A stretch of 15,538 bases of DNA from an uncultured Verrucomicrobiota bacterium (lineage in GTDB: Bacteria > Verrucomicrobiota > Verrucomicrobiae > Opitutales > Opitutaceae): positions 1 through 15,538 of the forward strand of contig CAMLQS010000095.1 of NCBI GenBank assembly GCA_946482165.1, in the 5' to 3' direction. The notes below the pieces were generated by a model that saw only the letters and a program-made list of their open reading frames with translations, did not search any database and was not told the origin of the DNA. Every line of letters begins with the position of its first letter. The stretch's first letter is position 1. Of the stretch, positions 5,811 to 13,412 are shown one piece after another. The position numbers and the translations under genes were made by a program.

Positions 5811-7469
5811 ATGCGTAAAACCATGCAAATCTTTCGTTCATGGATTCTCGCGGCGTGCTGGGTGGCGGTGCTGGCCGTGACCGCCCGGGCCGAGGACTCG
5901 GTGGCGGCGCCCGCTTCTATCGCCTCGCCGGAACCCGCCGAGACGGCAAAGACGGGGGAACAGGCCGCCGCCGGCGCCCCTGCGGAAACGTCGTCCGCCG
6001 CGGCTCCAGCGCCGGTTGCTGAAAAGGCGGTTGAGGCCCCGCCCGAAGCGGAGCCGATCGCTCCGCCCGCTCCGGCGACGACGATTGCCGCGAAAGTGGC
6101 GCGCCCGGAAGGCGGAACGCTGCGGGTGAAAGTCATCCCGGTGCGCGACGTTATCGCCAAGCCGGTGCTTTACGTGATCCGGCGAGGTTTGAAAGAGGCG
6201 CAGGCCGAGGGCATGCGCGCCGTCGTCCTCGACATGGAGACGCCGGGCGGCGAACTCGGCGTCACGCTCGATATCATGGAGGCCCTCGACAAGTTCGATG
6301 GCGAGACGCTCGTCTATGTGAACAAGGAGGCGATCTCCGCCGGCGCGATCATCTCGTCGGTCGCGGACGAGATTCATTTCGCGCCTTCGGGGGTGATCGG
6401 CGCGGCGGCGGCGGTGAGCGGCGGCGGCGAGGAAATCGCCGCCACGATGAAGCAGAAGATCAACAGCTACCTCAACGCCAAGGTTCGCTCCTTCAGCTCG
6501 GGCAAAGGCTACCGCTCCGAGGTCATCCGCGCGATGATGGACGCGGATTACGAATTCAAGATCGGGGACACGGTGATCAAGCCGAAGGGCGAGCTCCTCT
6601 CCCTCACCGCGGAGGAGGCCGCCAAGAGCTATGGCGAACCCGCGAGCGTGCTGCTCTCGTCGGGCACGCACGAGTCGCTCGAGGACTTGTTGATCGCGAA
6701 GTATGGAAAAGGGGGATACGAGGTCGTTCGCATGGAAGTGAGCTGGTCGGAAGACCTCGCGTCCTGGCTGACCTCGATCTCGCCGCTTCTGATGGGGCTC
6801 GGGCTCCTGTGCGTGTTCATCGAGTTCAAGACGCCGGGCTTCGGCATCTTTGGCATCGCGGGCGGCGCGATGCTCGCGCTCGTATTTTTTGGCCACTACG
6901 CGGCGGGTTTGTCCGGCCACGAGGCGGCGATCGTTTTCGGAATCGGCGTGGCTCTGGTGGCGGTGGAACTCTTCCTCGTGCCGGGCACGCTGGTGGCGGG
7001 GATACTCGGCGTGATGCTGATGCTCGGCGCGCTCGTGTGGTCGATGCTCGACGTGTGGCCCGGCGAGATGCCGGCGATCGGCGGCGACGTGTTGTTCCGC
7101 CCCTTGCTCAACCTCCTCGCGGCGATCGGCATTGCGGTGATCGGCGCGCTCGCGCTGGCGAAGTTTCTCCCGCGCGGCTGGTTTTGGGACAAGATGATCC
7201 TGCAGGCGGCGGTGGCCGGCGACGCCGGCACGCCGGAGGACGGCATGGGCGGGGTCGGGGCAGCGACGGAGGCTCCCGGCGTGGTCGGGGACAGCTTGCT
7301 CGGCTCGCATGGTCGCACCGTGTCGGTCATGCGCCCGATGGGCGAAGTGGAGATCGCGGGCCGGCGCCATGAGGCGCGGGCGGTGGACGGCGCGCTGGAG
7401 CGCGGCGAGCCGGTGCGGGTTATCGGTCGCACGGGCCGGGTCCTTATCGTGGAGCGCGACGGAGCATGA
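5811..7469 (+). CDS. Long-form NfeD protein: ClpP-like membrane serine protease with NfeD domain
   Basis: A 552-residue NfeD1a-type protein (length counted from ATG 5811). Residues 1-27 look like a cleavable signal peptide (hydrophobic 10-22, then ARA|ED). Residues 28-95 are a Pro/Ala/Glu-rich low-complexity linker. A ClpP-class serine protease domain spans about 103-240: ETPGGELG (143-150), then NKEAISAGAI with nucleophile Ser176 and a candidate catalytic Lys at 216 (or 214), close to the 41-residue spacing of the archaeal 1510-N protease. Four to five membrane helices occupy about 320-450 and an OB-fold NfeD domain 495-550. It probably processes membrane or periplasmic substrates with its flotillin partner. 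The stop overlaps the next gene by 4 bp (ATGA), so translation is coupled. An alternative start is ATG 5823. The linker is the main oddity. Confidence 0.93.
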   Translation: MRKTMQIFRSWILAACWVAVLAVTARAEDSVAAPASIASPEPAETAKTGEQAAAGAPAETSSAAAPAPVAEKAVEAPPEAEPIAPPAPATTIAAKVARPEGGTLRVKVIPVRDVIAKPVLYVIRRGLKEAQAEGMRAVVLDMETPGGELGVTLDIMEALDKFDGETLVYVNKEAISAGAIISSVADEIHFAPSGVIGAAAAVSGGGEEIAATMKQKINSYLNAKVRSFSSGKGYRSEVIRAMMDADYEFKIGDTVIKPKGELLSLTAEEAAKSYGEPASVLLSSGTHESLEDLLIAKYGKGGYEVVRMEVSWSEDLASWLTSISPLLMGLGLLCVFIEFKTPGFGIFGIAGGAMLALVFFGHYAAGLSGHEAAIVFGIGVALVAVELFLVPGTLVAGILGVMLMLGALVWSMLDVWPGEMPAIGGDVLFRPLLNLLAAIGIAVIGALALAKFLPRGWFWDKMILQAAVAGDAGTPEDGMGGVGAATEAPGVVGDSLLGSHGRTVSVMRPMGEVEIAGRRHEARAVDGALERGEPVRVIGRTGRVLIVERDGA

Positions 7470-7942
7470 GCACGACGGTCATTGCTCTCCTGGTGGTCGG
7501 CCTTCTTCTGCTGGGCGTTGAAGTGATCGTGCCCGGGGCGGTGCTCGGCATCGCGGCGATAATCGCGCTCCTCGCCGGCGTGGTTGTCGCGTGGATGGAG
7601 CACGGTTCCGCGGGCGCGTTGTTCGCGTTGGCCGTGGCTTTGTTCGGCGGCTTGGCGCTGCTGTATTTCGAGTTTCGCGTGTTGCCGCGCACGCGGATCG
7701 GCCGGCGGATGTTTCTCGAAAAAGCGATCGACGGCGCGAGCCAGCCGCCCATCGCGGCGCGCGAGGCCGAGGTCGTCGGGCGCGAGGCCGTCGCGGTGAC
7801 CGCGCTCGGCCCGACCGGCATCGTGCAGGTCGACGGGCGCCGTTACGAGGCGCGCTGCGATTCGGGTTTTGCCGAGGCCGGCGCCCGCCTGCGCGTGGCG
7901 CGGGTCGAAACCTTCCAGCTCGTTGTAATCGCATCCAGCTAG
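7466..7942 (+). CDS. Short-form NfeD-like membrane protein
   Basis: A 158-residue NfeD1b-type protein without a protease domain. Residues 4-80 hold about three hydrophobic helices ([18 protein letters not shown], then the [10 protein letters not shown] and [19 protein letters not shown] regions). The rest is a soluble OB-fold (about 95-156; [20 protein letters not shown], then [18 protein letters not shown]). Short NfeD proteins pair with flotillin/stomatin proteins. The ATG overlaps the upstream stop as ATGA. A plausible ribosome site GGAG (7451-7454) lies 11 bases before it, inside the upstream gene. It sits between long NfeD and FloA, as expected for this operon. Two NfeD forms in tandem is a known but less common arrangement. 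Confidence 0.9.
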   Translation: MSTTVIALLVVGLLLLGVEVIVPGAVLGIAAIIALLAGVVVAWMEHGSAGALFALAVALFGGLALLYFEFRVLPRTRIGRRMFLEKAIDGASQPPIAAREAEVVGREAVAVTALGPTGIVQVDGRRYEARCDSGFAEAGARLRVARVETFQLVVIASS

Positions 7943-7998
7943 ACGCGGGGCCCGCCATCTCGCTGCCTTCCTCACCTCTTTTTCAACCAAACCCAACC

Positions 7999-8997
7999 AT
8001 GCCCTACGGAACCATCGGAATAATCGCAGCTGTCATCGCCGTGCTCGTCGTCGCAGGCGTCGTGTTCTCCTTCTTCAGCGTCTGGCTGCGCGCCTGGCTG
8101 GCCGGCGCCTATGTCGGCATCGTCACGCTCGTCGCCATGCGACTGCGCCAAGTGCCCTACGGCTTGATCGTCGACGCCCGCATCACCGCCCGCAAGGCCG
8201 GCATCGACATTACGATCGACGAGATCGAGGCGCACTACCTCGCGGGCGGCAACGTCGTCCCGACCGTGCAGGCCTTGATCGCCGCGCAAAAGGCGGCGAT
8301 TGAGCTCAACTGGAACCGCGCCTGCGCGATCGACCTCGCGACCAAGGGCTCGGGCAAAAGCGTGGTCGAGGCCGTGCGCACCTCGGTCGACCCGAAGGTG
8401 ATCGATTGCCCCAACCCCTCCGGCGGTCGCACCACGATCGATGGCGTCGCCAAGGACGGCATCCAGGTGAAGGTGAAGGCCCGCGTGACGGTGCGCACCA
8501 ACCTCGACCGCTTTGTCGGCGGCGCGAAAGAGGACACGATCATCGCCCGCGTCGGCGAAGGCATCGTCTCCACCATCGGTTCGGCCGAGAGCTACAAGGT
8601 CGTACTTGAGTCTCCCGACGCGATTTCGAAGACGGTGCTGAAGCGCGGCCTCGATGTCGGCTCGGCGTTCGAGATTCTTTCGATCGACATCGCCGACGTC
8701 GACGTCGGCGAGAACGTGGGCGCGAAGCTCCAGGAAGCGCAGGCCGAGGCGAACAAGAGCATCGCGCAGGCGCAGGCCGAAATCCGCCGCGCGGCCGCCG
8801 TCGCGCTCGAGCAGGAGATGAAGGCGCGGGTGCAGGAGATGCAGGCGAAGGTCGTCGAGGCTCAGGCCGAGGTCCCCCTCGCCCTCGCCGAGGCCTTCCG
8901 CTCCGGCCGTCTCGGCGTGATGGACTACTACAAGATGGAGAACATCCAGGCCGACACCGGCATGCGCAAGGTGATCGGTGGCGACGAAAAGAAGTAG
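7999..8997 (+). CDS. floA: Flotillin-like protein FloA
   Basis: A 332-residue flotillin-like protein, the usual FloA length. A hydrophobic N-terminal segment (about 5-30) and a second hydrophobic stretch (about 31-50, [16 protein letters not shown]) anchor it to the membrane. The prohibitin-homology region follows (to about 235; conserved text includes [18 protein letters not shown] and [16 protein letters not shown]). The C-terminal part (about 240-320) is an Ala/Glu/Gln-rich helix with EAQAEA-type repeats and ends [16 protein letters not shown], the FloA signature. FloA assembles into dynamic membrane microdomains that help organise membrane proteins and fluidity. It follows short NfeD by 56 bp. 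No Shine-Dalgarno sequence precedes the ATG; the leader is C/A-rich (CAAACCCAACC). A strong palindrome lies just downstream (9010-9080). Confidence 0.95.
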   Translation: MPYGTIGIIAAVIAVLVVAGVVFSFFSVWLRAWLAGAYVGIVTLVAMRLRQVPYGLIVDARITARKAGIDITIDEIEAHYLAGGNVVPTVQALIAAQKAAIELNWNRACAIDLATKGSGKSVVEAVRTSVDPKVIDCPNPSGGRTTIDGVAKDGIQVKVKARVTVRTNLDRFVGGAKEDTIIARVGEGIVSTIGSAESYKVVLESPDAISKTVLKRGLDVGSAFEILSIDIADVDVGENVGAKLQEAQAEANKSIAQAQAEIRRAAAVALEQEMKARVQEMQAKVVEAQAEVPLALAEAFRSGRLGVMDYYKMENIQADTGMRKVIGGDEKK

Positions 8998-9009
8998 GAA
9001 CAGATCGAG

Positions 9010-9080
9010 GGTAGGACGCGACCGCTGGGCGCGCCGGTTCGAGATAGCGATCACGGCGGGCCCAGCGGTCCCGCCCTACC
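9010..9080. repeat. 71-bp imperfect palindrome downstream of floA (REP/MITE-like)
   Basis: Arms of 21 bp at 9010-9030 and 9060-9080 (GGTAGGACGCGACCGCTGGG+C and its complement) match at 19 of 21 positions; the left arm has A and C where the right arm implies G and G. The 29-base centre is also GC-rich and contains GGCGCGCC at the left-arm boundary (9029-9036). With the 13 bp after the floA stop it nearly fills the gap to the next gene. It could fold into a long hairpin and end the floA transcript, but no U-tract follows. The arm sequence resembles intergenic repeats I associate with Opitutaceae, but no search was run and I cannot confirm a copy number. Confidence 0.75.
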
Positions 9081-9123
9081 TAAGAATCAAGGCATCAGGC
9101 ACGATCCTTAAACCCTCCGCCAC

Positions 9124-9339
9124 ATGCGCACCCTTGCTTCGTTTTCCCACGCCGATCCGGCGCATCTTTTGCGGATGCGCCTGGAGGGCTGCGGCATCGC
9201 GGCGTATGTGCGCGACGAGAACATGGTCACGCTCGACTGGCTCGCCTCCCTCGCGGTGGGCGGGGTGAAGGTTGACGTGGCCGATGAAGACTACGCGGCC
9301 GCTCTCGAAGTGCTAAACGAGAACGAGCCTTCCGCCTGA
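9124..9339 (+). CDS. DUF2007-type putative signal-transducing protein
   Basis: A 71-residue protein whose whole length matches the DUF2007 (PF09413) layout: an N-terminal strand-helix, MRTLASFSHADPAHLLRMRL, a short loop containing GCGIAAYVRDENMVTLDW (23-40), GGVKVDVADEDYAAA (46-60) and a C-terminal helix. In this family the protein is thought to fold like a ferredoxin-type regulatory module, but its ligand is unknown. No membrane segment or signal peptide is seen. It starts 126 bp after floA, past the palindrome, and 36 bp before the next gene on the same strand. The leader CCCTCCGCCAC before ATG has no Shine-Dalgarno sequence. Confidence 0.82.
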   Translation: MRTLASFSHADPAHLLRMRLEGCGIAAYVRDENMVTLDWLASLAVGGVKVDVADEDYAAALEVLNENEPSA

Positions 9340-9375
9340 ACCGCGCTCACCGCGCACATCTCACCACACTCCGCC

Positions 9376-10062
9376 ATGAACTGGATATTGGATCATCTTC
9401 AGATCATCATCGTGGTCGCCGGTGCGATCGCCTACTGGATCAATCAACGAGCCCGCGAAAAAGCCGGCCAGGAGGCCGACTACGACGAGGACGGCATCCC
9501 GGAGAACCGCCGCGGACCCCGCGGGGAGACGCGCGAGCTCACTCCCCAAAACCGTCAGGGCACGGACGTCGATCAAGAGGAGCGCGCCCGCCGCATTCGC
9601 GAGGAGATCCAGCGCAAAATCGCCGAGCGCCGCGGCCAAGGAGCGCCGCCCGCCATGCCCGCTCCGCCGCGGATCGATCCCTTCCGCCCTGTGTTTCAAG
9701 AGACCGCCGCGCCCGTGCCGCCGCCATTGCGCCCGGCGGAGCGCCCCGCGCCGCCGCCTCTGCGCTCCCCGGCTCCGGCGGCCGCGCGCGAGTTTGCGGA
9801 GGTATACGATGATTCCGCGGCGCTGGAGCGCCAGCGTCACATGGTGGCGCAGCTCGAACAGCTTGAAGAACAGCGCCGCCAGGCGCGCCGCCTCGCGCAA
9901 AGCGCCTTCGATTCCACGGAACAGAAGGCCGCGAACGCGCAGACGGCCAGGGCGGCCGGCGTCGATGCGCGCCTGCTCTCCGCCGAATTGCGCGATCCGC
10001 GCTCCCTGCGCCGGGCCATCGTGTTGAGCGAGGTTCTGGCCGCCCCGGTATCCCTGCGCTGA
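9376..10062 (+). CDS. Unrecognised protein with one N-terminal membrane helix and a coiled coil
   Basis: A 228-residue protein with one N-terminal hydrophobic helix (about 7-22) and no cleavage site, so it is probably anchored with the remainder in the cytoplasm or periplasm. Residues 25-90 are charged (E/R-rich), 90-138 are Pro-rich and probably disordered, and 148-185 (ERQRHMVAQLEQLEEQRRQA) predict a coiled coil. The C-terminus (206-228; LRDPRSLRRAIVLSEVLAAP) is the best conserved-looking part; it resembles a short end motif in hypothetical proteins of Verrucomicrobia and Planctomycetes, from memory and unverified. No enzyme motif is visible. It sits just after DUF2007 and before hisC in the floA operon direction, so it may serve the microdomain or be an independent envelope protein. 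ATG 9376 is the only reasonable start and has no Shine-Dalgarno sequence. Confidence 0.72.
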   Translation: MNWILDHLQIIIVVAGAIAYWINQRAREKAGQEADYDEDGIPENRRGPRGETRELTPQNRQGTDVDQEERARRIREEIQRKIAERRGQGAPPAMPAPPRIDPFRPVFQETAAPVPPPLRPAERPAPPPLRSPAPAAAREFAEVYDDSAALERQRHMVAQLEQLEEQRRQARRLAQSAFDSTEQKAANAQTARAAGVDARLLSAELRDPRSLRRAIVLSEVLAAPVSLR

Positions 10063-10117
10063 AAGCCGGAAAACCGCTTGGCCCGCGCCGCGAGCGACGC
10101 TTGGCTGGGGGGCTTCC

Positions 10118-11209
10118 ATGACTCTCTCCGCCCTCGTCAATCCCACCGTTCTCACGCAACCGGTTTACGAGCCGGGCAAGCCGATCGAGGACGTGGCCCG
10201 CGAACTCGGCCTCGATCCCGCCGGGATCATCAAGCTCGCCTCGAACGAGAACCCGCTTGGGCCGTCGCCGCTCGCGATCGCGGCCGCGACCAAGGCGCTC
10301 GCGCAGAGCGAGCTGTATCCGGATGGCGGCGTCGTGGCATTGCGCCACAAACTCGCCGCCCGCCACCAGCTCGCGCCGGAGCAATTCGTGGTCGGCAACG
10401 GCTCGAACGAGTTGCTGGAGCTGCTCGGTCACGTGTTTCTGCGTCCCGGCGACGAGGTCGTGATGGGCGCCCCCGCATTCATCGTTTATAAGTTGGTCGC
10501 TCTGCTTTTCGGCGCCCGCGCCGTGGAGGTGCCGCTCGTGAATCACCGCCACGACCTCGCGGCGCTCGCCCGCGCGATCACGCCGCGGACGAAGATCGTC
10601 TTTTTGCCCAGCCCGAACAATCCGACCGGCACGGCCAACACCGAGGCGGAGATTCTGGCCTTTGTTCGCGCGCTGCCGGAGCACGTGGTCTTCGCCTTCG
10701 ACGAGGCCTACGCGGAGTTCTTGGACAACCCGCCCGACATCCGGCCGCTGATCGCGGAAGGGCGAAAGGTCATCGGTCTGCGGACCTTCTCGAAGATCTA
10801 CGGCCTGGCCTCGCTGCGCGTCGGCTACGGCTACGCCTCGGCGGAGATGGCCGCGCTGCTCAATCGCGTGCGCCAGCCGTTTAACGTGAACGCCATCGGC
10901 CAGGCGGCGGCGATCGCGGCGCTCGACGACAAGGAATTCGTGCGGCGCACGCGGGAGACGAACGCGGCGGGCCTGCGCCAGCTGGAAGCGGGTTTCACCG
11001 CGCGCGGGCTGGAGTGGGTGCCGAGCGTCGCGAACTTCATGCTCGTGAAGGTGGGCGACGGCGCGCGCGGTTTTGTGGAGTTGCAGAAGCGCGGCGTGAT
11101 CGTGCGTCCGATGAAACCCTACGGCATGCCCGAGTGGCTGCGCGTGACGGTCGGGACCGAGGCGCAGAACACGCGTCTGCTCGCGACGCTGGACGAGGTG
11201 CTGAAGTAG
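10118..11209 (+). CDS. hisC: Histidinol-phosphate aminotransferase
   Basis: A 363-residue fold-type I PLP aminotransferase with the HisC signature. It converts imidazole acetol phosphate plus glutamate to L-histidinol phosphate in the cytoplasm. Motifs: KLASNENPLGPSP (39-51), the YPDGG motif (67-71), SPNNPTG (165-171), DEAYAEF (195-201), the Schiff-base lysine K226 in TFSKIYGLASLRVGYG (223-238), and R342 near the C-terminus in the WLRVTVGT stretch. Length is normal. A relaxed role in aromatic amino-acid transamination is possible, since many HisC2 proteins do this. No other his genes are in the window, so it is unlinked to a his operon here. The ATG at 10118 follows a G-rich run (GGGGGG, 10107-10112) that may act as a weak ribosome site. 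It ends convergently with the Ogt gene. Confidence 0.95.
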   Translation: MTLSALVNPTVLTQPVYEPGKPIEDVARELGLDPAGIIKLASNENPLGPSPLAIAAATKALAQSELYPDGGVVALRHKLAARHQLAPEQFVVGNGSNELLELLGHVFLRPGDEVVMGAPAFIVYKLVALLFGARAVEVPLVNHRHDLAALARAITPRTKIVFLPSPNNPTGTANTEAEILAFVRALPEHVVFAFDEAYAEFLDNPPDIRPLIAEGRKVIGLRTFSKIYGLASLRVGYGYASAEMAALLNRVRQPFNVNAIGQAAAIAALDDKEFVRRTRETNAAGLRQLEAGFTARGLEWVPSVANFMLVKVGDGARGFVELQKRGVIVRPMKPYGMPEWLRVTVGTEAQNTRLLATLDEVLK

Positions 11210-11220
11210 GCGGAATTCAA

Positions 11221-11278
11221 CCACGGATAGCACGGATGGACACGGATGAATGTCCGTGTGAACCAGTGCGGTCCGTGG
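11221..11278. terminator. Nested hairpin in the hisC/ogt convergent gap (CGGAT repeat copy 1)
   Basis: Two nested stems: outer CCACGGA (11221-11227) with TCCGTGG (11272-11278), inner ACACGGA (11240-11246) with TCCGTGT (11253-11259). CGGA cores also lie at 11224, 11233 and 11243, i.e. spaced 9 and 10 bases, as in two further copies in the window. The gap is 76 bp between two genes that point at each other, so a two-way transcription stop is plausible. No clear T-tract is seen on either strand. Confidence 0.55.
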
Positions 11279-11285
11279 CGGATGA

Positions 11286-11780
11286 TCAGGTCAGCAGCGC
11301 GCCCTCGTGGCGGAGCAGCCAGCGCTTCCGCTCGAGGCCCCCGGCGTAGCCGGTGAGCGAGCCGTCGGCGCCGATCACGCGATGGCAGGGCACGACGATG
11401 CAGATGGGGTTGGCGCCATTGGCCGAGCCGACGGCGCGGGCGACGCTGCCGGTTTCGGCCGCGAGACGGGCATAGCTCCATGTATTTCCAAACGGAATAC
11501 GCATGAGGGCTTGCCAGACGCGGCGTTGAAAGGGCGTGCCGACGGTCGGGGCGAGCGGAAGGGCGAAGGACCGGAGCTTTCCGGCGAAGTAGGCGGAGAG
11601 TTCGGCGACGGCGGCGGCCGCGGGGGCGGTGTCAGGCGAGACGATCGCGTCAGAGCCCAGGAGCGAGGAAAGCGACTGCTCATCGGTGAAAAGAGCAGCG
11701 CTGAGCGCGCCCTGGTTATTCACCGCGAGGGTAAGATCGCCGACGGGGGTGGGGAGGACGGCGATGTGATAAGTGGGCAT
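11286..11780 (-). CDS. ogt: Methylated-DNA--protein-cysteine S-methyltransferase (O6-alkylguanine repair)
   Basis: A 164-residue O6-alkylguanine-DNA alkyltransferase, which moves the alkyl group from O6-methylguanine to its own cysteine and is then spent. Motifs: the C-terminal active-site block [18 protein letters not shown] (123-140) with acceptor Cys132, the Arg finger R115 in RAVG (115-118), and [15 protein letters not shown] (142-156). The N-terminal half (about 1-80) is the weakly conserved Ogt-like part. No Ada zinc domain is present here; that is on the next upstream gene. It lies 110 bp downstream of ada-alkA on the same strand, separated by a palindromic CGGAT repeat. The start ATG 11780 has CCTCCG, not a ribosome site, directly before it. 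Confidence 0.93.
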   Translation of the reverse strand: MPTYHIAVLPTPVGDLTLAVNNQGALSAALFTDEQSLSSLLGSDAIVSPDTAPAAAAVAELSAYFAGKLRSFALPLAPTVGTPFQRRVWQALMRIPFGNTWSYARLAAETGSVARAVGSANGANPICIVVPCHRVIGADGSLTGYAGGLERKRWLLRHEGALLT

Positions 11781-11794
11781 CGGAGGACGGAGTT

Positions 11795-11890
11795 TTTAAC
11801 CGCGGATGGCGCGGATGGGCGCGGATGCGATAAGGGAATCGGAAAGCGATGGTTTGGTATCCGCGTTCATCTGCGAAATCCGCGGTCAAA
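11795..11890. repeat. 96-bp CGGAT repeat with terminal inverted repeats (copy 2), between ada-alkA and ogt
   Basis: The left end TTTAACCGCGGAT (11795-11807) and the right end ATCCGCGGTCAAA (11878-11890) are inverted, 12 of 13 matching. CGGAT cores on the left side lie at 11803, 11812 and 11822, spacing 9 and 10. The right side carries related words (TATCCGCG, TCTGCG). The element fills almost the whole gap and ends exactly at the ada-alkA stop codon. It may be a nonautonomous palindromic element; no transposase is nearby. If ogt has its own promoter, part of it must lie in this element. Confidence 0.65.
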
Positions 11891-13327
11891 TCAGGCTTTG
11901 AGTTGCCAGAGGTGGGCGGTGGCGAGGCTGCGGTGGGGTGCGAAGGGGAGCATGAGACGTCGGGTGGCGTCGACGTCGGGACGGTGGTCGAGGGCGAGGA
12001 GCTTTTGAAGGCCGCCGGTCAGGCCGGTGTCGCCGTAGGGCGTGCAATCGGCGAAGCCGAAGCCGCGCATGAGGACGTAGTTCACCGTCCATGGTCCGAG
12101 ACCGCGGACTCCGAGGAGGGCGCGTTCGGCGCGGGTGGCGGAACCCTTGGCAAGCTTTTCGAGGTCGAGAGAGCCGTCGGCGACGAGCTTGGCGGTGTCG
12201 AGCAGGGTGCGGATTTTTTGCCGGGAGAACTGACGCGAGGCGAGGGCCGAGGGCGCGAGGGCCGCGACGGCGGCGGGGGCGGGAGGGGCGAACAGTCCCT
12301 CGCCCGCGGGTTCGCCAGCGAGCTCGGTGAGCGCGCGGCGAAGGCGGAAGGCGAAGGGGAGATTTATCTGTTGCCCGAGGACAGCCCAGAGAAGCGCGTC
12401 CCAAGGCGTCAGATACTGCGGGAGTCGGAGCGCCTCGCGGCCCGCGACGAGGCGGGAAAGGCCGAGTTTTTTCGCGAGCCGGGCGAAGCCGGCGGCGTCT
12501 TGCGCCAAGCCGAGGAGGCGGGCGACGCGGGCGGCGGCTTCGGCGCGGAGTGTGGCGGGAAGACTGTCGGGAAAGGCGACGGTGACGGTGTGGCGCGTCG
12601 CAGCCCGCGCGAAATCCACCGAGAGGCGAAAGGCGCGGCCGAAAAGATGCGTGGCGGCGAGATAGGTCGCGCCGTCGAGGCGCTCGGAGAGGCTGAGCGG
12701 GTCGCGGCCGAGCTGGGCGAGCAGACGCTCCAAAGGATAATCGGAGGGAAGCGTGAGCGTGATCGGCCCGGGTGTGCGGAGCGCGCGGGTGGCGGACGGG
12801 GTGAGCCCGGTGCGAGTGCGGACGGCGTCGTTGAACGTGCTCAGCGACTCATAGCCGGCCGCGAGAGCCACCTCGGCCAAGGGCGCGTCGGTGGAGAGAA
12901 GATTCTCGCGAACGAAGGCGAGGCGGGCCTCCGCGATCAGACCGGCGGGCGTGGCGTGGAAGTGCTGGCGAAAGAGTTCGTGGGCGCGGGTGGCGCCGTA
13001 GCCGGTGCGGCGGACGAGGGCGGCGGCGTCGGCGAAGCGCGCGGGATCGGCGCGGAGCTCGGCGACGACGGCCTCGATGGTTTCGAGGACGGGATCGGAG
13101 CCGCGCGCGTAGTCGTCGGGGTGGCACTTCTTGCAAGGCCGGAGGCCCGCGGCGCGGGTGGCTTCGCAGGTGGGAAAGAAGCGGACGTTCTCGGGCTTTG
13201 GCTTGCGGGCGCGGCAGGAGGGCAGGCAGTAGATGCCGGTGGTGAGCACGCCGGTGAAAAAGCGGCCGTCGAAGGTCGGATCGCTCGCGAGGAGCCGGCC
13301 GTAGAGCGTGGCGTGGGAAAGGCGCAT
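11891..13327 (-). CDS. Ada-AlkA fusion: methylphosphotriester-sensing regulator and 3-methyladenine DNA glycosylase
   Basis: A 478-residue protein with four parts. The Ada zinc domain (about 1-75) has Cys34, Cys38, Cys65 and Cys68 with the E. coli Ada spacing (Cys38/42/69/72). An AraC-type double helix-turn-helix region spans about 80-182 (EVALAAGYESLSTFNDAVR, 152-170). An AlkA N-terminal domain covers about 187-300. The HhH-GPD glycosylase domain (about 305-478) has GVRGLGPWT (406-414) and candidate catalytic Asp433 (PYGDTGL). It would sense methylphosphotriesters, possibly activate transcription, and excise 3-methyladenine and 7-methylguanine. No O6-methylguanine acceptor domain (PCHR) is present; the next gene supplies it. 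ATG 13327 is the natural start. Confidence 0.93.
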   Translation of the reverse strand: MRLSHATLYGRLLASDPTFDGRFFTGVLTTGIYCLPSCRARKPKPENVRFFPTCEATRAAGLRPCKKCHPDDYARGSDPVLETIEAVVAELRADPARFADAAALVRRTGYGATRAHELFRQHFHATPAGLIAEARLAFVRENLLSTDAPLAEVALAAGYESLSTFNDAVRTRTGLTPSATRALRTPGPITLTLPSDYPLERLLAQLGRDPLSLSERLDGATYLAATHLFGRAFRLSVDFARAATRHTVTVAFPDSLPATLRAEAAARVARLLGLAQDAAGFARLAKKLGLSRLVAGREALRLPQYLTPWDALLWAVLGQQINLPFAFRLRRALTELAGEPAGEGLFAPPAPAAVAALAPSALASRQFSRQKIRTLLDTAKLVADGSLDLEKLAKGSATRAERALLGVRGLGPWTVNYVLMRGFGFADCTPYGDTGLTGGLQKLLALDHRPDVDATRRLMLPFAPHRSLATAHLWQLKA

Positions 13328-13412
13328 CGTGCGGGTGATGCAACTACGATAGCGCAGACGACGAGGTGCGTCTACCGGCGGCTTCCGGTGCAATTTTTCG
13401 GGCGCCGGGTTT

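Noticed and set aside
9036..9044. GGTTCGAGA, similar to a tRNA T-arm
   Set aside because: It lies within the centre of the floA palindrome, with no acceptor stem, D-arm or anticodon arm around it.
13350..13356. TAGCGCA upstream of ada-alkA, resembling part of an Ada box
   Set aside because: A 7-bp match in GC-rich DNA, on the wrong strand for the E. coli arrangement, with no aligned -35/-10. Not enough to call a regulatory site.
13328..13410. Promoter for ada-alkA with TTGCAC and TATCGT boxes
   Set aside because: The two words are about 36 bases apart, far from the usual 16-18, so they do not form a sigma-70 promoter.
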